Part shown: positions 1 through 8,344 of the stretch, one piece after another | Layout of the letters: the number at the start of each line of letters is the position of its first letter | Numbering within the stretch: position 1 is the first letter of the stretch | The notes under the pieces: model-generated | Told to the model about the DNA's origin: nothing | The model's input: the letters and a program-made list of their open reading frames with translations, nothing else | Database searches by the model: none | Source of the DNA: Lineus longissimus | Taxonomy: Eukaryota > Nemertea > Pilidiophora > Heteronemertea > Lineidae | Direction of reading: 5' to 3' | NCBI RefSeq assembly: GCF_910592395.1 | Contig: NC_088320.1 | Span: forward strand, 9,984,001 to 10,048,000 | DNA length: 64,000 bases | Translations under genes and position numbers: made by a program

Positions 1-1465
1 TATATCGTTGGTCGAATGACAAATTATCATCACAGATTCTCGAAATTGTGGTCTCAGTTTGTCTAATCGGTCATCTCGACTCTGAATAACCAAAATGAGT
101 GTGATAGGTCGCGACGAGCGTCATCGCCGACCGACTTTCATCGCCAGTAGTGTAATATCGCTAGTCGAATGACAACTTCTCATCGCAGAATCTGGAACTT
201 GCGGTCTCAGTTTTTCCAATCGGTCATCTTGACTCTGTATAACCAAAATGAGCGTGATCGGTCGCGACAAGCGCCATCGCTCACCGACCGTCATCGCCAG
301 TAGCGTTATATTACTAGTCGAATGACAACTTCTCATCGCAGAATCTCAAAATAGCCTTTTAAGTTTGTCCAATCGGTCATCTTGACTCTGTATAACCAAA
401 ATGAGCGTGATCGGTCGCGACGAGCGCCATCGCCGACTGACTTTCATCGCCAGTAGTGTAATATTGATAGTCGAATGAAAACTTAACATCGCAGAATCTC
501 AAAATTGTTGTCTCAGTTTGTCCAATCAGTCATCTTCACTCTGTATAACCAAAATAAGCGTGATCGGTCGTGACAAGCGCCATCGCTCACCGACTGTCAT
601 CGCCAGTAGCGTAATATTGCTAGTCGAATAACAACTTCTCATCGCAGAATCTCAAAATTGCCGTCTAAGTTTGTCCAATCGGTCATCTTGACTCTGTATA
701 ACCAAAATGAGCGTGATCGGTCGCGACGAGCGCCATCGCCGCTGACTTTCATTGCAAGTAGTGTAATATCGCTAGTCGAATGACGAATAATCATCACAGA
801 ATCACGAAATTGTGGTCTCAGTTTGTCTAATCGGGCACTTCTACTCTGAAAAACCAAAATTAGCGTGATCGGTCGCGACGAGCGCCATCGCCGACCGACT
901 TTCATCGCCAGTAGTGTAATATCGCTAGTCGAATGACAACTTCTCATCGCAGAATCTGGAACTTGCGGTCTCAGTTTTTCCAATCGGTCATCTTCACTCT
1001 GTATAACCAAAATGAGCGTGATCGGTCGCGACGAGCGTCATCGCCGACCGACTTTCATCGCCAGTAGTGTAATATCGCTAGTCGAATAACAACTTCTCAT
1101 CGCAGAATCTCGAAATTGCCGTCTAAGTTTGTCCAATCGGTCATCTTGACTCTGTATAACCAAAATGTGCGTGATCGGTCGCGACGAGCGCCATCGCCGC
1201 TGACTTTCATTGCAAGTAGTGTAATATCGCTGGTCGAATGACGAATAATCATCACAGAATCACGAAATTGTGGTCTCAGTTTGTCTAATCGGGCACTTCT
1301 ACTCTGAAAAACCAAAATTAGCGTGATCGGTCGCGACGAGCGCCATCGCCGACCGACTTTCATCGCCAGTAGTGTAATATCGCTAGTCGAATGACAACTT
1401 CTCATCGCAGAATCTGGAACTTGCGGTCTCAGTTTTTCCAATCGGTCATCTTGACTCTGTATAAC
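1..1465. repeat. Leading fragment: J end, A-B-C-D-E-F, A/D fusion, E-F
   Basis: Positions 1-90 are the end of a J monomer. A starts at 91, B 244, C 397, D 550, E 703 and F 855. A fused A/D monomer fills 1008-1160, followed by E at 1161 and F at 1313. Bases 1 to about 1085 correspond to 3975 to about 5060 with an offset of 3,974 bp (26 monomers), after which the two diverge at the fusion. There is no coding sequence here. Confidence 0.85.
1008..1160 (+). repeat. Fused A/D monomer (B and C lost)
   Basis: The left part (GAGCGTCATCGCCGACCG, GTAATATCGCTAG) is A-type, and from CGAATAACAAC on (TCGAAATTGCCGTCTAAG) it is D-type. The switch lies between about 1072 and 1087, in sequence common to both. 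The monomer keeps the 153-bp length, as expected for an in-register exchange between A and D that removes the two monomers between them. Confidence 0.75.
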
Positions 1466-4400
1466 CAAAATGAGCGTGATTGGTCGCGACAAGCGCCATC
1501 GCTCACCGACCGTCATCGCCAGTAGCGTAATATTACTAGTCGAATGACAACTTCTCGTCGCAGAATCTCAAAATTGCCTTTTAAGTTTGTCCAATCGGTC
1601 ATCTTGACTATGTATAACCAAAATGAGCGTGATCGGCCGCGACGAGCGCCATCGCCGACTGACTTTCATCGCCGGTAGTGTAATATTGCTAGTCGAATGA
1701 CAACTTAACATCGCTGAATCTCAAAATTGTGGTCTCAGTTTGTCCAATCAGTCATCTTCACTCTGTATAACCAAAATAAGCGTGATCGGTCGTGACAAGC
1801 GCCATCGCTCACCGACTGTCATCGCCAGTAGCGTAATATTGCTAGTCGAATAACAACTTCTCATCGCAGAATCTCGAAATTGCCGTCTAAGTTTGTCCAA
1901 TCGGTCATCTTGACTCTGTATCACCAAAATAAGCGTGATCGCTCGTGACAAGCGCCATCGCTCACCGACTGTCATCGCCAGTAGCGTAATATTGCTAGTC
2001 GAATAACAACTTCTCATCGCAGAATCTCGAAATTGCCGTCTAAGTTTGTCCAATCGGTCATCTTGACTCTGTATAACCAAAATGAGCGTGATCGGTCGCG
2101 ACGAGCGCCATCGCCGCTGACTTTCATTGCAAGTAGTGTAATATCGCTAGTCGAATGACGAATAATCATCACAGAATCACGAAATTGTGGTCTCAGTTTG
2201 TCTAATCGGGCACTTCTACTCTGAAAAACCAAAATTAGCGTGATCGGTCGCGACGAGCGCCATCGCCGACCGACTTTCATCGCCAGTAGTGTAATATCGC
2301 TAGTCGAATGACAACTTCTCATCGCAGAATCTGGAACTTGCGGTCTCAGTTTTTCCAATCGGTCATCTTCACTCTGTATAACCAAAATGAGCGTGATCGG
2401 TCGCGACGAGCGTCATCGCCGACCGACTTTCATCGCCAGTAGTGTAATATCGCTAGTCGAATGACAACTTCTCATCGCAGAATCTGGAACTTGCGGTCTC
2501 AGTTTTTCCAATCGGTCATCTTGACTCTGTATAAACAAAATGAGCGTGATCGGTCGCGACAAGCGCCATCGCTCAGCGACCGTCATCGCCAGTAGCGTAA
2601 TATTACTAGTCGAATGACAACTTCTCATCGCAGAATCTCAAAATTGCCTTTTAAGTTTGTCCAATCGGTCATCTTGACTCTGTATAACCAAAATGTGCGT
2701 GATCGGTCGCGACGAGCGCCATCGCCGACTGACTTTTATCGCCAGTAGTGTAATATTGCTAGTCGAATGAAAACTTAACATCGCAGAATCTCAAAATTGT
2801 TGTCTCAGTTTGTCCAATCAGTCATCTTCACTCTGTATAACCAAAATAAGCGTGATCGGTCGTGACAAGCGCCATCGCTCACCGACTGTCATCGCCAGTA
2901 GCGTAATATTGCTAGTCGAATAACAACTTCTCATCGCAGAATCTCGAAATTGCCGTCTAAGTTTGTCCAATCGGTCATCTTGACTGTGTATAACCAAAAT
3001 GAGCGTGATCGGTCGCGACGAGCGCCATCGCCGCTGACTTTCATTGCCAGTAGTGTAATATCGCTAGTCGAATGACAAATAATCATCACAGAATCACGAA
3101 ATTGTGGTCTCAGTTTGTCTAATCGGGCACTTCTACTCTGAAAAACCAAAATTAGCGTGATCGGTCGCGACGAGCGCCATCGCCGACCGACTTTCATTGC
3201 CAGTAGTGTATTATCGCTAGTCGAATGACAACTTCTCATCGTAGAATCTGGAACTTGCGGTCTCAGTTTTTCCAATCGGTCATCTTGACTCTGTATAACC
3301 AAAATGAGCGTGATCGGTCACGACGAGCGTCATCGCCGACCGACTTTCATCGCCAGTAGTGTAATATCGCTAGTCGAATGACAACTTCTCATCGCAGAAT
3401 CTGGAACTTGCGGTCTCAGTTTTTCCAATCGGTCATCTTGACTCTGTATAACCAAAATTACCGTGATCGATCACGACGAGCGCCATCACCGACCGACTTT
3501 CATCACCAGTAGCGTAATATTGCTAGTCGAATGACAACTTCTCATCGCAGAATCTCGAAATTGCTGTCTCAGTTTGGTTCAATCGGTCATCTTGACTCCG
3601 TATAACCAAAATTAGCGTGATCGATCACGACGAGCACCATCACCGACCGACTTTCATCGCCAGTAGCGTAATATTGCTAGTCGAATGACAACTTCTCATC
3701 GCAGAATCTCGAAATTGCCGTCTAAGTTTGTCCAATCGGTCATCTTGACTCTGTATAACCAAAGTGAGCGTGATCGGTCGCGACGAGCGCCATCGCCGCT
3801 GACTTTCATCGCTAGTAGTGTAATATTGCTAGTCGAATGACAACTTATCATCGCAGAATCTCGAAATTGCAGTCTCAGTTTGTCCAATCGGTCATCTTCA
3901 CTCTGTATAACCAAAATTAGCGTGATAGGTCGCGACGAGCGCCATCGCCCACTGACAATGATCGCCAGTAGTCTTATATCGTTGGTCGAATGACAAATTA
4001 TCATCACAGATTCTCGAAATTGTGGTCTCAGTTTGTCTAATCGGTCATCTCGACTCTGAATAACCAAAATGAGTGTGATCGGTCGCGACGAGCGTCATCG
4101 CCGACCGACTTTCATCGCCAGTAGTGTAATATCGCTAGTCGAATGACAACTTCTCATCGCAGAATCTGGAACTTGCGGTCTCAGTTTTTCCAATCGGTCA
4201 TCTTGACTCTGTATAACCAAAATGAGCGTGATCGGTCGCGACAAGCGCCATCGCTCACCGACCGTCATCGCCAGTAGCGTTATATTACTAGTCGAATGAC
4301 AACTTCTCATCGCAGAATCTCAAAATAGCCTTTTAAGTTTGTCCAATCGGTCATCTTGACTCTGTATAACCAAAATGAGCGTGATCGGTCGCGACGAGCG

Positions 4401-4981
4401 CCATCGCCGACTGACTTTCATCGCCAGTAGTGTAATATTGATAGTCGAATGAAAACTTAACATCGCAGAATCTCAAAATTGTTGTCTCAGTTTGTCCAAT
4501 CAGTCATCTTCACTCTGTATAACCAAAATAAGCGTGATCGGTCGTGACAAGCGCCATCGCTCACCGACTGTCATCGCCAGTAGCGTAATATTGCTAGTCG
4601 AATAACAACTTCTCATCGCAGAATCTCAAAATTGCCGTCTAAGTTTGTCCAATCGGTCATCTTGACTCTGTATAACCAAAATGAGCGTGATCGGTCGCGA
4701 CGAGCGCCATCGCCGCTGACTTTCATTGCAAGTAGTGTAATATCGCTAGTCGAATGACGAATAATCATCACAGAATCACGAAATTGTGGTCTCAGTTTGT
4801 CTAATCGGGCACTTCTACTCTGAAAAACCAAAATTAGCGTGATCGGTCGCGACGAGCGCCATCGCCGACCGACTTTCATCGCCAGTAGTGTAATATCGCT
4901 AGTCGAATGACAACTTCTCATCGCAGAATCTGGAACTTGCGGTCTCAGTTTTTCCAATCGGTCATCTTCACTCTGTATAAC

Positions 4982-5134
4982 CAAAATGAGCGTGATCGGT
5001 CGCGACGAGCGTCATCGCCGACCGACTTTCATCGCCAGTAGTGTAATATCGCTAGTCGAATGACAACTTCTCATCGCAGAATCTGGAACTTGCGGTCTCA
5101 GTTTTTCCAATCGGTCATCTTGACTCTGTATAAC
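4982..5134 (+). repeat. Monomer subtype A, reference copy (153 bp)
   Basis: Subtype A is recognised by GAGCGTCATCG in the first third, AATATCGCTAGTCGAATGAC in the middle, and CTGGAACTTGCGGTCTCAG followed by TTTTTCC in the last third. It opens the core hexamer A-B-C-D-E-F and also precedes the G-H-I-J module. The T in GCGTCATCG turns a TGG codon of the minus-strand open frame into TGA, so A monomers end most of the apparent reading frames. Other copies start at 4065, 5899, 6664 and 59249. Confidence 0.85.
4999..5006. other. 8-bp palindrome GTCGCGAC in the CpG-rich third
   Basis: GTCGCGAC is self-complementary and lies in the densest CpG part of the monomer, from GCGTGATCGG to CCGACCG, with about nine CpG in under 40 bp. 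It is present in most monomers. D has GTCGTGAC, and G/H have GATCACGAC instead. It is listed as a recurring structural element; no function is claimed. Confidence 0.7.
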
Positions 5135-5287
5135 CAAAATGAGCGTGATCGGTCGCGACAAGCGCCATCGCTCAGCGACCGTCATCGCCAGTAGCGTAAT
5201 ATTACTAGTCGAATGACAACTTCTCATCGCAGAATCTCAAAATTGCCTTTTAAGTTTGTCCAATCGGTCATCTTGACTCTGTATAAC
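5135..5287 (+). repeat. Monomer subtype B, reference copy (153 bp)
   Basis: Subtype B carries GACAAGCGCCATCGCTCA, CCGACCGTCATCGCCAG, AGCGTAATATTACTAGTCG and AAAATTGCCTTTTAAG. It almost always follows A. The TAATATTAC string is specific to this subtype; the first copy (244-396) has TTATATTAC instead. Other clear copies start at 4218, 10792 and 59402. Confidence 0.85.
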
Positions 5288-5440
5288 CAAAATGAGCGTG
5301 ATCGGTCGCGATGAGCGCCATAGCCGACTGACTTTCATCGCCAGTAGTGTAATATTGCTAGTCAATTGAAAACTTAACATCGCAGAATCTCAAAATTGTT
5401 GTCTCAGTTTGTCCAATCAGTCATCTTCACTCTGTATAAC
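5288..5440 (+). repeat. Monomer subtype C, reference copy (153 bp)
   Basis: Subtype C is marked by CGCCGACTGACTTTCATCG, AATATTGCTAGTC, GAAAACTTAACATCGCAG, TCAAAATTGTTGTCTCAG and the tail CCAATCAGTCATCTTCACTC. A sister form found around 9-20 kb has GACAACTTAACATCG with TTGTGGTCTC. It lies between B and D throughout the window. Confidence 0.83.
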
Positions 5441-5593
5441 CAAAATAAGCGTGATCGGTCGTGACAAGCGCCATCGCTCACCGACTGTCATCGCCAGTAG
5501 CGTAATATTGCTAGTCGAATAACAACTTCTCATCGCAGAATCTCGAAATTGCCGTCTAAGTTTGTCCAATCGGTCATCTTGACTGTGTATAAC
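5441..5593 (+). repeat. Monomer subtype D, reference copy (153 bp)
   Basis: Subtype D begins CAAAATAAGCGTGATCGG and carries TCGTGACAAGCGCC, CGACTGTCATCGCC, AGCGTAATATTGCTAG, CGAATAACAACTTCTC and CGAAATTGCCGTCTAAG. The AATAAC form (AATGAC elsewhere) is a convenient marker. A derivative with GATCGCTCGTGACAAG occurs near 1925, 16760, 18600 and 20120. Confidence 0.85.
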
Positions 5594-5745
5594 CAAAATG
5601 AGCGTGATCGGTCGCGACGAGCGCCATCGCCGCTGACTTTCATTGCCAGTAGTGTAATATCGCTAGTCGAATGACAAATAATCATCACAGAATCACGAAA
5701 TTGTGGTCTCAGTTTGTCTAATCGGGCACTTCTACTCTGAAAAAC
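5594..5745 (+). repeat. Monomer subtype E, divergent 152-bp unit
   Basis: E is the most distinctive core subtype. It has GCCGCTGACTTTCATTGC (one base shorter than GCCGACTGAC), AATAATCATCACAGAATCAC, GTTTGTCTAATCGG and CACTTCTACTCTGAAAAACC in place of the usual CATCTTGACTCTGTATAACC. Two haplotypes exist. One has GGGCAC and the 1-bp deletion, giving 152 bp (most copies before 22 kb and at 32-37 kb). The other has GGACAC without the deletion, giving 153 bp (25-31 kb and after 49 kb). E lacks the TGTATAA string shared by nearly all other subtypes. Confidence 0.88.
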
Positions 5746-5898
5746 CAAAATTAGCGTGATCGGTCGCGACGAGCGCCATCGCCGACCGACTTTCATCGCC
5801 AGTAGTGTATTATCGCTAGTCGAATGACAACTTCTCATCGTAGAATCTGGAACTTGCGGTCTCAGTTTTTCCAATCGGTCATCTTGACTCTGTATAAC
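5746..5898 (+). repeat. Monomer subtype F, reference copy (153 bp)
   Basis: F begins CAAAATTAGCGTGATCGG with GAGCGCCATCGCCGACCG, and its last third is the A-type CTGGAACTTGCGG plus TTTTTCC. It therefore looks like a composite of a TTAG-type left end and an A-type right end. It always follows E. In many copies, including this one, CATCGTAGAATCTGG replaces CATCGCAGAATCTGG. Confidence 0.82.
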
Positions 5899-6051
5899 CA
5901 AAATGAGCGTGATCGGTCACGACGAGCGTCATCGCCGACCGACTTTCATCGCCAGTAGTGTAATATCGCTAGTCGAATGACAACTTCTCATCGCAGAATC
6001 TGGAACTTGCGGTCTCAGTTTTTCCAATCGGTCATCTTGACTCTGTATAAC

Positions 6052-6205
6052 CAAAATTAGCGTGATCGATCACGACGAGCGCCATCACCGACCGACTTTC
6101 ATCACCAGTAGCGTAATATTGCTAGTCGAATGACAACTTCTCATCGCAGAATCTCGAAATTGCTGTCTCAGTTTGGTTCAATCGGTCATCTTGACTCCGT
6201 ATAAC
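6052..6205 (+). repeat. Monomer subtype G, 154-bp unit with 14-bp palindrome
   Basis: G has CAAAATTAG followed by CGTGATCGATCACG, CCATCACCGACCGAC, TTTCATCACCAGTAGCG, GAAATTGCTGTCTCAG and the one-base-longer TTTGGTTCAATCGG, with a CTCCGTATAACC tail. It is followed by H in every case examined. The insertion in TTGGTTCAAT accounts for the 154-bp length. Confidence 0.87.
6061..6074. other. 14-bp perfect palindrome CGTGATCGATCACG (G monomer)
   Basis: CGTGATCGATCACG equals its own reverse complement. It arises from the ordinary GTGATCGGTCGCGACG by a few substitutions and is present in most G and H monomers, so it occurs in pairs about 154 bp apart; the next is at 6215-6228. In the 34-mer region some G monomers read GATCAATCACG and lose the symmetry. 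No protein-binding role can be assigned from sequence. Confidence 0.8.
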
Positions 6206-6358
6206 CAAAATTAGCGTGATCGATCACGACGAGCACCATCACCGACCGACTTTCATCGCCAGTAGCGTAATATTGCTAGTCGAATGACAACTTCTCATCG
6301 CAGAATCTCGAAATTGCCGTCTAAGTTTGTCCAATCGGTCATCTTGACTCTGTATAAC
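6206..6358 (+). repeat. Monomer subtype H, partner of G (153 bp)
   Basis: H shares CGTGATCGATCACG with G but has GACGAGCACCATCACC and the D-type tail GCCGTCTAAGTTTGTCC. G-H behaves as a fixed dimer across the window, for example at 3453, 6052, 7581, 8345, 12321, 21647 and 48090. Confidence 0.84.
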
Positions 6359-6510
6359 CAAAGTGAGCGTGATCGGTCGCGACGAGCGCCATCGCCGCTG
6401 ACTTTCATCGCTAGTAGTGTAATATTGCTAGTCAAATGACAACTTATCATCGCAGAATCTCGAAATTGCAGTCTCAGTTTGTCCAATCGGTCATCTTCAC
6501 TCTGTATAAC
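6359..6510 (+). repeat. Monomer subtype I, 152-bp unit (CAAAGTGAG)
   Basis: I is the only subtype starting CAAAGTGAGCG. It has GCCGCTGACTTTCATCG (the same 1-bp deletion as E), GCTAGTAGTG or GCCAGTAGTG, AACTTATCATCGCAG and TTGCAGTCTCAG or TTGCGGTCTCAG. It follows H and precedes J. A form with GAGCGTAATCAGTCGCG starts the 34-mer copies at 46407, 51758 and 56956. Confidence 0.85.
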
Positions 6511-6663
6511 CAAAATTAGCGTGATAGGTCGCGACGAGCGCCATCGCCCACTGACAATGATCGCCAGTAGTCTTATATCGTTGGTCGAATGACAAATTAT
6601 CATCACAGATTCTCGAAATTGTGGTCTCAGTTTGTCTAATCGGTCATCTCGACTCTGAATAAC
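6511..6663 (+). repeat. Monomer subtype J (GATAGG / CACTGACAATG)
   Basis: J carries GCGTGATAGGTCGCGACG, ATCGCCCACTGACAATGATC, AGTCTTATATCGTTGGTCG and GACAAATTATCATCACAG. The window opens inside a J monomer (positions 1-90). It closes the G-H-I-J module and is followed by A, K or M depending on the region. Confidence 0.85.
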
Positions 6664-6816
6664 CAAAATGAGCGTGATCGGTCGCGACGAGCGTCATCGC
6701 CGACCGACTTTCATCGCCAGTAGTGTAATATCGCTAGTCGAATGACAACTTCTCATCGCAGAATCTGGAACTTGCGGTCTCAGTTTTTCCAATCGGTCAT
6801 CTTGACTCTGTATAAC

Positions 6817-6969
6817 CAAAATGAGCGTGATCGGTCGCGACAAGCGCCATCGCTCACCGACCGTCATCGCCAGTAGCGTTATATTACTAGTCGAATGACA
6901 ACTTCTCATCGCAGAATCTCAAAATTGCCTTTTAAGTTTGTCCAATCAGTCATCTTCACTCTGTATAAC
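6817..6969 (+). repeat. Fused B/C monomer
   Basis: It begins as B (GACAAGCGCCATCGCTCA, TATATTACTAG, TTGCCTTTTAAG) and ends as C (CCAATCAGTCATCTTCACTC), then goes straight into D at 6970. The switch falls in the shared AGTTTGTCCAATC around 6938-6952. One monomer of the A-B-C-D series has therefore been lost. Confidence 0.75.
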
Positions 6970-8192
6970 CAAAATAAGCGTGATCGGTCGTGACAAGCGC
7001 CATCGCTCAACGACTGTCATCGCCAGTAGCGTAATATTGCTAGTCGAATAACAACTTCTCATCGCAGAATCTCGAAATTGCCGTCTAAGTTTGTCCAATC
7101 GGTCATCTTGACTCTGTATAACCAAAATGAGCGTGATCGGTCGCGACGAGCGCCATCGCCGCTGACTTTCATTGCCAGTAGTGTAATATCGCTAGTCGAA
7201 TGACGAATAATCATCACAGAATCACGAAATTGTGGTCTCAGTTTGTCTAATCGGGCACTTCTACTCTGAAAAACCAAAATTAGCGTGATCGCTCGCGACG
7301 AGCGCCATCGCCGACCGACTTTCATCGCCAGTAGTGTATTATCGCTAGTCGAATGACAACTTCTCATCGTAGAATCTGGAACTTGCGGTCTCAGTTTTTC
7401 CAATCGGTCATCTTGACTCTGTATAACCAAAATGAGCGTGATCGGTCACGACGAGCGTCATCGCCGACCGACTTTCATCGCCAGTAGTGTAATATCGCTA
7501 GTCGAATGACAACTTCTCATCGCAGAATCTGGAACTTGCGGTCTCAGTTTTTCCAATCGGTCATCTTGACTCTGTATAACCAAAATTAGCGTGATCGATC
7601 ACGACGAGCGCCATCACCGACCGACTTTCATCACCAGTAGCGTAATATTGCTAGTCGAATGACAACTTCTCATCGCAGAATCTCGAAATTGCTGTCTCAG
7701 TTTGGTTCAATCGGTCATCTTGACTCCGTATAACCAAAATTAGCGTGATCGATCACGACGAGCACCATCACCGACCGACTTTCATCGCCAGTAGCGTAAT
7801 ATTGCTAGTCGAATGACAACTTCTCATCGCAGAATCTCGAAATTGCCGTTTAAGTTTGTCCAATCGGTCATCTTGACTCTGTATAACCAAAGTGAGCGTG
7901 ATCGGTCGCGACGAGCGCCATCGCTGCTGACTTTCATCGCTAGTAGTGTAATATTGCTAGTCGAATGACAACTTATCATCGCAGAATCTCGAAATTGCAG
8001 TCTCAGTTTGTCCAATCGGTCATCTTGACTCTGTATAACCAAAATTAGCGTGATAGGTCGCGACGAGCGCCATCGCCCACTGACAATGATCGCCAGTAAT
8101 CTTATATCGTTGGTCGAATGACAAATTATCATCACAGAATCTTGAAATTGTGGTCTGAGTTAGTCGAATCAGTCATCTCGACTCCGTATAAC

Positions 8193-8344
8193 CAAAATGA
8201 GCGTGATCGGTCGCGACGAGCGCCATTGCCGACTGACTTTCATCGCCAGTAGTGTAATATCGCTATCGAATGACGACTTATCATCGCAGAATCTCGAAAT
8301 TGTGGTCTCAGTTTGTCTAATCGGTCATCTCGACTCTGTATAAC
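8193..8344 (+). repeat. Monomer subtype K, 152-bp unit (GCTATCGAATGACGAC)
   Basis: K has GAGCGCCATTGCCGAC, the 1-bp deletion GCTATCGAATG (GCTAGTCGAATG elsewhere), ACGACTTATCATCGCAG and GTTTGTCTAATCGGTCATCT with a CGACTCTG tail. Related units with GCTATCG or GCTACCG occur near 11620, 12933, 16970, 20340, 39590, 40360, 46780, 51530 and 57330. It usually leads into a G or G-like monomer. Confidence 0.78.

Larger units (their letters stand above)
1466..6663. repeat. HOR 1: 17-mer, 2,599 bp, two copies
   Basis: The copies are 1466-4064 and 4065-6663. The second reads A-B-C-D-E-F, A-B-C-D-E-F, A-G-H-I-J, which is 17 monomers and 17 x 153 - 2 bp. The first reads B-C-D-D'-E-F in its first six positions and then follows the same order. 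The match at offset 2,599 is close from about 1930-4345 against 4529-6944. Small differences include CAAAATTACCG at 3455 against CAAAATTAGCG at 6054. Confidence 0.87.
5594..8192. repeat. HOR 2: 10-mer register of 1,529 bp overlapping HOR 1
   Basis: E-F-A-G-H-I-J-A-(B/C)-D at 5594-7122 is followed by E-F-A-G-H-I-J at 7123-8192, an offset of 1,529 bp (10 x 153 - 1). The register differs from the 17-mer because a core hexamer is missing and the monomer at 6817-6969 is a B/C fusion. At 8193 a K monomer stands where A would be expected. Confidence 0.8.

Noticed and set aside
386-402. TATA-box-like TGTATAACC in nearly every monomer, as a possible promoter
   Set aside because: It is simply part of the monomer and has no linked initiator or transcript evidence. 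A transcription role cannot be supported from sequence.
820-835. CENP-B box-like CGGG segment in subtype E (TCTAATCGGGCAC)
   Set aside because: When the essential positions of the CENP-B box core (TTCG, A, CGGG at fixed spacing) are aligned, the TTCG part is missing (GTTT instead). No other monomer has a better match.
1528-1536. TAATATTAC in subtype B, identical to the nonanucleotide of rolling-circle origins of geminiviruses and related circular DNA viruses
   Set aside because: A nine-base match in AT-rich context, without a strong flanking stem or iterated binding sites and without any Rep-like gene. It differs by one base from the TAATATTGC of other subtypes, so chance is the better explanation.
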